Of a stretch of 6,521 nt of DNA, positions 1 to 3,963 are shown piece by piece; within the stretch, counting starts at the first letter, position 1; the number at the start of each line of letters is the position of its first letter. A program made the position numbers and the translations under genes. The notes below the pieces were generated by a model that saw nothing but the letters and a program-made list of their open reading frames with translations, was not told where the DNA came from and made no database searches. The DNA comes from Spirochaetaceae bacterium (GTDB lineage: Bacteria > Spirochaetota > Spirochaetia > Treponematales > Breznakiellaceae), in the NCBI GenBank assembly GCA_031278575.1, contig JAITKD010000013.1, forward strand, positions 1 to 6,521, given 5' to 3'.

Positions 1-171
1 CGGCTGGTTCCGGGTTTTACCGCCCGGATCCGCTTTGACCAGGGTATACGTACCGCCGTAAATTACATCCGCTCCCACTCGGAACTTCAGCGGGAGGACC
101 CGGAATTTGACGCATGGTGCGACCGGATCATCGCCGTCCGGGAAAAAGCGCTCAAAGAATTGACGGCCTAA
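1..171 (+). CDS. NAD-dependent epimerase/dehydratase-like protein, C-terminal 56 residues (partial)
   Basis: Frame 1 is open from the window edge to a TAA at 169-171, so only the last 56 residues are present. The readable segment PGFTARIRFDQGIRTAVNYI followed by a stretch ending DAWCDRIIAVREKAL resembles the C-terminal helix region of extended short-chain NAD-dependent epimerases/dehydratases, where an (F/W)xxGI(R/K)xTVxWY-type helix is followed by a xDxxxDRII helix. The Rossmann NAD-binding domain and the catalytic Tyr-Lys pair would lie outside the window, so substrate and reaction cannot be read. No gene follows closely on the same strand. The next hairpin (238-259) begins 66 nt after the stop. 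The family call is by pattern memory only; a different sugar-nucleotide enzyme or unrelated protein remains possible. Confidence 0.5.
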   Translation, partial: RLVPGFTARIRFDQGIRTAVNYIRSHSELQREDPEFDAWCDRIIAVREKALKELTA

Positions 172-230
172 CCGGGCGTTTGCCTTTTGGGGCCAAGATA
201 AACGCCGGGGAATTTTTGCCTTCCTGTTTT

Positions 231-268
231 GGGCGCATCCGGCCGGTTACCCGGCCGGACCGGGCTTT
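231..268 (+). repeat. Dispersed hairpin repeat, copy A (possible terminator)
   Basis: GGGCGCAT (231-238) leads into a perfect 9-bp stem, TCCGGCCGG (238-246) and CCGGCCGGA (251-259), with a TTAC loop, followed by ACCGGGCTTT (259-268). The same flanks, GGGCGCAT and ACCGGGCTTT, surround a different stem at 6104-6141, so the two look like members of one hairpin family whose stem sequence varies while pairing is kept. It sits about 60 nt past the epimerase stop and might end that transcript, but the T-run is short (three T). Confidence 0.45.
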
Positions 269-276
269 CCGCTTAA

Positions 277-313
277 ATAAATTTTTGGCAGACCCGGTCT
301 GCCAAAAATTTAT
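277..313. repeat. Long perfect inverted repeat, 18-bp arms, 1-nt centre
   Basis: ATAAATTTTTGGCAGACC (277-294) is exactly complementary to GGTCTGCCAAAAATTTAT (296-313) around C295. The GC core GGCAGACC is flanked by T5 on its left and A5 on its right, which is the reverse of an intrinsic terminator in either direction. A protein-binding site, a cruciform, a protective mRNA 3' hairpin or a mobile-element remnant fit better. No gene overlaps it. Confidence 0.85.
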
Positions 314-411
314 ACCGCTTCAATCCCTTGCGCGTTCCCCGTGAGAACCTTTTTCTCCCCTATGAATGACCGGTGTCCGGTTAGTTCAGCAAGGGGTCAG
401 GCGTAAGCCCG

Positions 412-428
412 CCGGGGTCAGACCCCGG
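412..428. repeat. REP-like palindrome GGGGTCAGACCCC, upstream copy
   Basis: The 17-nt sequence CCGGGGTCAGACCCCGG is perfectly palindromic about A420. A half copy, GGGGTCAG, stands at 393-400 in the same direction. The same core recurs inside the RAYT-like gene at 1099-1115 and, one base shorter per arm, at 1135-1145. Placement beside and within a RAYT relative suggests a REP-type repeat. Confidence 0.75.
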
Positions 429-458
429 TTTCGCCGGCGCGCGAAATCCGGCCGTAGC

Positions 459-508
459 CCCCCGCTAAAGGCCGCACGTAACCCACAAAAATTTTAGCGG
501 GGGTTTTT
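459..508 (+). terminator. Candidate intrinsic terminator, first of four tandem hairpins
   Basis: CCCCCGCTAAA (459-469) pairs perfectly with TTTAGCGGGGG (493-503), giving an 11-bp stem with a 23-nt loop, immediately followed by T5 (504-508). Orientation and T-run fit a plus-strand terminator. The large loop is atypical, and the nearest plus-strand stop is almost 290 nt upstream, so it may instead insulate the downstream RAYT-like gene or belong to the hairpin array. Confidence 0.45.
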
Positions 509-550
509 AGGGAAACGCTGATTAACTTGACGCTAATCGCGTTTCCCTAA
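507..550. repeat. Stem-loop 2 of array (12-bp perfect stem, extended with bulge)
   Basis: TTAGGGAAACGC (507-518) is complementary to GCGTTTCCCTAA (539-550). Beyond a bulged T519 the stem continues as GATTA (520-524) with TAATC (534-538), leaving a loop of about nine bases. It abuts hairpin 3 directly. Confidence 0.75.
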
Positions 551-580
551 TGTATTTGCTCATTTCATTGCGCAAATACA
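551..580. repeat. Stem-loop 3 of array
   Basis: TGTATTTGC (551-559) pairs with GCAAATACA (572-580), with a 12-nt loop. TAATG at 548-552 could alternatively pair with CATTA at 582-586, competing with the outer ends of stems 2 and 3. Confidence 0.7.
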
Positions 581-596
581 ACATTAAAGTAGCGCC

Positions 597-620
597 GATT
601 TATTCTCGATTGAATAAATC
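597..620. repeat. Stem-loop 4 of array
   Basis: GATTTATTC (597-605) is complementary to GAATAAATC (612-620), with a 6-nt loop. It lies about 90 nt upstream of the RAYT-like ATG, in AT-rich DNA that probably includes that gene's promoter. Confidence 0.65.
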
Positions 621-707
621 CTTGCTTTCTTAGCGGAATTTGTTAGGAATTTAAAATTTTTGAGCCCTTTACCAAAGCAAAACGCCCGTCAATCCCATAT
701 AATATCC

Positions 708-1220
708 ATGAGATCATTACGCATACTCAAACAAGGGGTGTGGTACGAAATCCGCACCCGCGTCAACAACCGGGAACCGTTGTTCCGCTTAGGGACCGGC
801 GCCGCGGCGCCGGTCCCCAGGGCGCTGTTTGCCCGGGTGTTCCGGGAGACGAAACTGCGGTTCGTTTTCGAGGTCCGCGGGCTGTGTCTCGCGGACGACT
901 GGCTGACGTTTTACATTAAGCCGGCGGACGGGCTGGAACTTCCGGCTATCATGCAGTGGCTGAAGCAGGTGTTCGCCCAACGGTACAACCGCCTGGACGG
1001 CCGGATCGGGCATATCTGGGGGGACCGGTACGGGTCGTGGATACTGGAGGGGGAGCCGCCGGAGGAGGAGGCCGGAGCGGGACGGGGGGATTCGGACGCT
1101 GGGGTCAGACCCCAGAATGGGGATTCAGACACTAGGGTCAGACCCCGGTATGGGGAACGGGCGATCCAAGCCGCTTTTTCCCTCACATTCCCCCTTTCCC
1201 CCGCCCCCGCGCCCGGATAA
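708..1220 (+). CDS. RAYT-like (Y1/IS200-type) transposase relative lacking HUH and catalytic Tyr
   Basis: From ATG 708 the protein is 170 residues. Its first ~105 residues follow the REP-associated tyrosine transposase layout: LRILKQGVWYEIRTRVNNRE (N-terminal strand), a helix near FARVFRETKLRFVFEVRGL, then CLADDWLTFYIKP, MQWLKQVFAQRYNR and GRIGHIWGDRY. In active members the third block reads MPNHxHLL(I/V)KP; here the HxH positions are W and T, so the metal/nicking site is absent. The catalytic-Tyr helix that normally follows the GHxWxxRY block is also missing, replaced by a Gly/Pro/Arg-rich tail with two 11-residue repeats (GDSDAGVRPQN, GDSDTRVRPRY). Transposition by this protein alone is therefore unlikely; REP binding or regulation is possible. 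An alternative TTG start at 660 has AGGAA 10 nt upstream and would add 16 residues, but similarity begins at the ATG, which has no clear ribosome site. The gene is isolated and convergent with the MEMO gene. Confidence 0.65.
   Translation: MRSLRILKQGVWYEIRTRVNNREPLFRLGTGAAAPVPRALFARVFRETKLRFVFEVRGLCLADDWLTFYIKPADGLELPAIMQWLKQVFAQRYNRLDGRIGHIWGDRYGSWILEGEPPEEEAGAGRGDSDAGVRPQNGDSDTRVRPRYGERAIQAAFSLTFPLSPAPAPG
792..817. repeat. 26-bp perfect GC palindrome inside the RAYT-like ORF
   Basis: GGGACCGGCGCCG (792-804) is followed without spacer by its exact reverse complement (805-817). In frame it encodes GTGAAAPV, between the N-terminal NNREPLF motif and the first helix, where RAYT relatives have a variable loop. 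It looks like a palindromic insertion tolerated in frame. Confidence 0.85.
1086..1151 (+). repeat. Two tandem 33-bp in-frame repeats carrying the REP-like palindrome
   Basis: Units 1086-1118 and 1119-1151 agree at 28 of 33 positions. Each starts GGGGATTC and holds GGGTCAGACCC at its centre. The first contains the fuller palindrome CTGGGGTCAGACCCCAG (1099-1115). A third GGGGA start appears at 1152. The 33-bp period preserves the reading frame and gives the 11-residue protein repeat in the tail of the RAYT-like protein. Confidence 0.85.
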
Positions 1221-1552
1221 GCGGCGTTAATCCGCCCGGGGTTCCGTAGCAACCGTCTTTTCCACCGTAAACCGAAAACGCTTACGGAAAAGGTCTGTCC
1301 TGAACCGGGTAAAACCTGAATTGCGGGTCGCGTCTAGCGCTTGCTCCGGAAAATTTACCACCACCGAAAATCTCGTAAACCGCCTTTTGGATTTCGATCT
1401 TGTTCCCGGGTTCTTCATTCGGGCGCTTGGTTTAATACCCCGGTCTCCGCTCCGCGGAGGCTCATTGGGCGTATTCAAGACCCCCATGGTTCTCTCCCCG
1501 GGCGGTTTTTTATCGGAAGTTGTTCAAAAACTGAAGTTTTTGAACAACTCTG
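1221..1552. other. Intergenic region between convergent genes
   Basis: No believable coding sequence was found; the open frames present have arbitrary composition and no recognisable motif. It holds a weak stem (CCGTAA 1265-1270 with TTACGG 1282-1287), a block at 1270-1306 that resembles in inverted form 6197-6229, a GGGCGCTT plus CTCCGCTCCG block (1421-1462) resembling 6104-6163, a CTCCGCGGAG palindrome (1450-1459), and the strong hairpin at 1518-1549. No obvious terminator for the plus-strand RAYT-like gene is visible. Confidence 0.6.
1518..1549 (-). terminator. Perfect 15-bp stem-loop at the 3' end of the MEMO gene
   Basis: AGTTGTTCAAAAACT (1518-1532) and AGTTTTTGAACAACT (1535-1549) are exact complements around GA. 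The stem lies 3 nt beyond the stop of the minus-strand MEMO gene. There is no T-tract after it on the minus strand, so it may be a processing or stability hairpin, or a dispersed palindromic repeat, and not a classical intrinsic terminator. The structure is certain; the terminator role is inferred from position. Confidence 0.5.
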
Positions 1553-2407
1553 TTATTCCACGAAACAAACCACGCCGTAACAGACGATCTGTCCCTCGTC
1601 TCCCCGGGCTATTACCGGAATATCCGGCATCACCGAGGTCCGGGTATTATGCAAAAGGCCGCTTTGCAGGACCGCCGCGGTCAACGCTCCCCCGCAGGCG
1701 CTGATCCTCCGGTCATAGATCGCCGCGGTAAGGGTTTCCTGGTCTTTTTCCTGCAATAATCGCACAAATTCCTCTGCCTGGGCGACGGCGTTTTTTTCAT
1801 CATGACTTTTTGAGAGCCCCGTGGACATAACAAGCAGGGTGTTTCCCATGAGGGGTTCCAGGATGATCCGTAAGGCCCGGGCCAAGGCGGAAATCCGGGA
1901 CGGCTTGATACCGCCAATAAGTATGGGAATGATGGATGCATGGGGGAAACAGAATTTAACAAAGGGCAACAGCACCTCCACCGAGTGTTCCTTTAAGTGG
2001 GGAATGTCATTTATCTCAAAATAGGTGCTGCAGGAGGCCAATTCTTCACTTAGTTCTATATCCACCGGAATCCTTCCCAGGGGGGTCCTAAAAAAATGGG
2101 AATCGGAAAAGAAAATCCCCTCTTCATCAAGGACATGGATAGGGCCGAGGATAACTACCCGGATGATATCCTCATTTCTCGGGTTACCCATCCCGGGAAC
2201 CGCGGAAAAGGCCGCCGCCGCGACCTCTCCCGATAGATCCCAGGCGCCGTGGGGGGCGACGATGGCCAGGGCATGAGTACCGGCTCCCTTTTTTAAGCCG
2301 AAAGATCGGAGCCGGCTTTCCGCCGCCCGCTTTTCCTCAGGGTAAAATAAACCTGCCACAACGGGTGAACGGATTTTTTCTTTTGCGGAAAGTCCAAATT
2401 GCCCCAT
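1553..2407 (-). CDS. amrB: MEMO-family protein (AmmeMemoRadiSam system protein B)
   Basis: The 284-residue protein runs RSPVVAGLFYP (13-23), IVAPHGAWDLSG (49-60), VVILGPIHV (84-92), EHSVEVLLPF (140-149), ASIIPILIGG, STGLSKSH (195-202) and ACGGALTAAV (237-246). These are the landmark blocks of the MEMO/class III dioxygenase-like fold, normally PHAGY, GPNH, EHSLExQLPF, SSDLSHY and CG. H53, H91 and C238 match the three residues I recall binding iron in human MEMO1 (H49, H81, C244). The SDLSH block is altered: its Asp is G197 and its His is K200, with a spare His at 202. The cellular role in bacteria is unsettled; partners AMMECR1 and the radical SAM protein are not in this window. It is the second gene of a minus-strand pair, 48 nt after the NFACT stop. 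No good ribosome site stands near ATG 2407; GGGGG lies 17 nt upstream. Confidence 0.85.
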   Translation of the reverse strand: MGQFGLSAKEKIRSPVVAGLFYPEEKRAAESRLRSFGLKKGAGTHALAIVAPHGAWDLSGEVAAAAFSAVPGMGNPRNEDIIRVVILGPIHVLDEEGIFFSDSHFFRTPLGRIPVDIELSEELASCSTYFEINDIPHLKEHSVEVLLPFVKFCFPHASIIPILIGGIKPSRISALARALRIILEPLMGNTLLVMSTGLSKSHDEKNAVAQAEEFVRLLQEKDQETLTAAIYDRRISACGGALTAAVLQSGLLHNTRTSVMPDIPVIARGDEGQIVCYGVVCFVE

Positions 2408-2416
2408 TCTTAAAGT

Positions 2417-2456
2417 ATAGGTTTCCCCCTTGTTCCATGCAAGTATGGAAGCCTAT
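2417..2456 (-). promoter_or_regulatory. Intercistronic inverted repeats between NFACT and MEMO genes
   Basis: TTCCAT (2433-2438) and ATGGAA (2445-2450) form a perfect 6-bp stem with a 6-nt loop. Around it ATAGGTTTCC (2417-2426) and GGAAGCCTAT (2447-2456) form a 9-of-10 stem that would use the right arm differently, so the two folds compete. The region occupies nearly the whole gap and could affect read-through or translation of the MEMO gene. Function is inferred only. Confidence 0.3.
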
Positions 2457-3877
2457 TATTTTTCTATTCTGCACCCTTCCAACTCCCGGAGGCGTTTTTC
2501 CTCGACTTTTATATGCAAATTTTTTTCCTGGGTGGGGATGACTAACCCCCGGGGACCGTTTTTTGCCCGGCGGAGATATTTAACCGGGGTGTAAAACAGG
2601 TCCCCTTCACCGTTGTTACGGCCCTTGGAATAAAAAATCGCCAGGTTTCCCGCGTCCAGCAGGATGTCCAGGGGCACCGATTTACCCGGCCGTTGTTTAA
2701 TAAACACGTAGGAACCGGGATAGTCCCGGACGTGGAGCCAAAGGTCATTTCCCTTGACATATTTTCTGAGGAGGGCGTCGTTTTCCGCCGCGCTCCGGCC
2801 CACCATGATAAGCCAGTCCTTGTCGCGGAAAGAAAGGCCCGGCCGCTGCCGGTCCCCCTTGGGCACGGGTTTTTGCCCCCTGGTTCTGATGAGTTTTTGG
2901 AGCTGCAGGGGATTGGTTTCCGCCAGGAGTTTGGCCAGGTTCTTTTCCAGTTTCTCCTTTTCCCGTTCCCCCGCCTGTATTTCCGACCGTAGTTCGGCAA
3001 GCCCGCTTTTCGCCTTCCGGTATTGTTCGTAGTAGGATTCCGCTTGGGCCGCGGGGCTTTTCCCGGAATCCAGCCGTAACCGTATGGTTCCCGGGGCGTA
3101 AAAATTTTCCGCCTCAAGCCAGGTATCCCCGGGGCGGATGTTCCCCAGGTTTGCCAGGATAATATCCCCGTAGTTTTTTAATTGATCCGCGGTCTCGTAA
3201 TCCGCCTCTTTGGCCCGGAGTTTTTCCAGGGATGCCGCAAGCCGTCCCCGGCTGATTTCGAAACTCCGGCGAACCTGTTCCCGAAGGGCCTCCAGGGACA
3301 GACCCCCGCCGTGTTCCGCGTACCAGGCGTCGATTTTTTCATTAAAAGAAAGATCCCCGGGGATTTCCCGGACCGCGTAGACCCGTTCCGGCGTTTTTTC
3401 GGTCCTTCCCGCCGGGCTGTCTTCCGGCGTGTAACGTCCGCCGGTAACTTCTCCCCGTTTGGGGAGCCGCCGCATGGCATCGAGGACCGTCCCGTCTTCG
3501 GCGGTAACGACAAAATTGGCCGCGTTGGACCAGAGTCTCAGGTAGAGGCGGTAGTGGTTTTTCCCCTGCCGGACCAGGATACGGACGATACGGTTGTCTT
3601 CCAACTGGGTTGCCTCTTGGATCCAGCCGTTGACGATCCGGGATTTAAGAAATTCCGCGAACCGCAGGGGTTTTTCATTTTTTGGCACGGACCGAAAGGT
3701 CTCATGGACCCGGCACGCCCCCGGAGTCAGGGCAATCAACAGAACCTTGGTTTTCCCCTTTCCGTGAAGTTCCAGGGCCAGTACGTCATAGGTGCTTTGA
3801 ATAACCCGTTGAATTTGAAAGCCCGGTAAATCTAATTCCGAGAGGATGAGGTTGATTTCCTTCCAATTAAGCGACAT
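2456..3877 (-). CDS. NFACT-family protein (RqcH/FbpA-like), short form without HhH domain
   Basis: Of 473 residues, about 1-170 are an NFACT-N-like domain, 180-325 a charged coiled-coil middle (including YGDIILANLGNIRPG, 236-250, a landmark of the family's CC-M region), and 350-460 the NFACT-R/DUF814 domain (VGRSAAENDALLRKYV, DLWLHVRDYPGSYVFIK, FYTPVKYLRRAK, GLVIPTQEKNLHIKV). RqcH proteins bind stalled 60S/50S-nascent chain-tRNA complexes and drive alanine tailing; usual length is about 550-580, and here the helix-hairpin-helix segment between NFACT-N and the coiled coil seems absent. The conserved DR dipeptide of NFACT-N, needed for tailing, appears as N95-R96 in QLEDNR, so tailing activity is doubtful. 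ATG 3877 is preceded by GGGAG 6 nt upstream and a TATAAT box. It is the first gene of the pair with MEMO. Confidence 0.8.
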   Translation of the reverse strand: MSLNWKEINLILSELDLPGFQIQRVIQSTYDVLALELHGKGKTKVLLIALTPGACRVHETFRSVPKNEKPLRFAEFLKSRIVNGWIQEATQLEDNRIVRILVRQGKNHYRLYLRLWSNAANFVVTAEDGTVLDAMRRLPKRGEVTGGRYTPEDSPAGRTEKTPERVYAVREIPGDLSFNEKIDAWYAEHGGGLSLEALREQVRRSFEISRGRLAASLEKLRAKEADYETADQLKNYGDIILANLGNIRPGDTWLEAENFYAPGTIRLRLDSGKSPAAQAESYYEQYRKAKSGLAELRSEIQAGEREKEKLEKNLAKLLAETNPLQLQKLIRTRGQKPVPKGDRQRPGLSFRDKDWLIMVGRSAAENDALLRKYVKGNDLWLHVRDYPGSYVFIKQRPGKSVPLDILLDAGNLAIFYSKGRNNGEGDLFYTPVKYLRRAKNGPRGLVIPTQEKNLHIKVEEKRLRELEGCRIEK

Positions 3878-3892
3878 AGGCTCTCCCGTTTC

Positions 3893-3898
3893 ATTATA
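3893..3898 (-). promoter_or_regulatory. -10 box of the NFACT-MEMO promoter
   Basis: On the minus strand TATAAT (3898 to 3893) is an exact consensus -10, some 15 nt upstream of the NFACT ATG, with GGGAG between. At 17-nt spacing the -35 position reads TAATCA, a poor match. Transcription would begin just before or within the ribosome site, leaving a very short leader. Confidence 0.5.
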
Positions 3899-3918
3899 TC
3901 AAAAAACAGGTACCTTGA

Positions 3919-3936
3919 TTAGCCGTCATAGGCTAA
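3919..3936. promoter_or_regulatory. Inverted repeat in divergent promoter region (possible operator)
   Basis: TTAGCC (3919-3924) and GGCTAA (3931-3936) are separated by 6 nt in the middle of the 86-bp gap between the divergent NFACT and NagZ-like genes. It overlaps the expected -35 region of the NFACT promoter and lies 16 nt upstream of the NagZ -10-like box, a position where a dimeric regulator could affect both. Short arms make chance occurrence possible. Confidence 0.3.
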
Positions 3937-3951
3937 AGCGCCGGAACCGGG

Positions 3952-3957
3952 TATACT
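3952..3957 (+). promoter_or_regulatory. -10-like box directly upstream of the NagZ-like gene
   Basis: TATACT (3952-3957) ends 6 nt before ATG 3964, so a start site at the normal distance would fall at or next to the ATG. No Shine-Dalgarno sequence is seen between box and ATG (sequence TATTCC). A matching -35 is not evident. This arrangement is consistent with a leaderless message. Confidence 0.35.
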
Positions 3958-3963
3958 TATTCC

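Larger units (their letters stand above)
172..707. other. Gene-free, hairpin-rich intergenic region
   Basis: No convincing coding sequence is seen on either strand between the epimerase stop and the RAYT-like gene. The stretch is GC-rich up to about 505 and AT-rich from about 505 to 707. It holds a GC hairpin (238-259), a long inverted repeat (277-313), a GGGGTCAG half-site (393-400), a complete GGGGTCAGACCCC palindrome (412-428), and four consecutive stem-loops (459-503, 507-550, 551-580, 597-620). An AT-rich segment with a -10-like TAAAAT (652-657) precedes the downstream gene; no good -35 accompanies it. Confidence 0.7.

Noticed and set aside
369..381. ACCGG-TGT-CCGGT small inverted repeat
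   Set aside because: Only 5-bp arms in GC-rich DNA; expected by chance.
610..657. Sigma-70 promoter for the RAYT-like gene (TTGAAT, TTGCTT, TAAAAT)
   Set aside because: The -10-like TAAAAT has no acceptable -35 at 16-18 nt and the -35-like hexamers have no acceptable -10, so it was not called as a feature.
1086..1151. CRISPR array
   Set aside because: Only two units, directly adjacent with no unique spacers, in frame within a gene; no cas genes are present.
911..1252. Minus-strand frame overlapping the RAYT-like gene
   Set aside because: Antisense to a protein with clear family motifs; its sequence is Ser/Pro/Arg-rich with the palindromic repeats simply read in the other direction.
1257..1293. 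Stem-loop as terminator for the RAYT-like gene
   Set aside because: The stem is short or bulged and no T-run follows.
1321..1704. Plus-strand open frame of 127 codons
   Set aside because: Its second part lies antisense to the well-supported MEMO gene and its composition is arbitrary with no motif.
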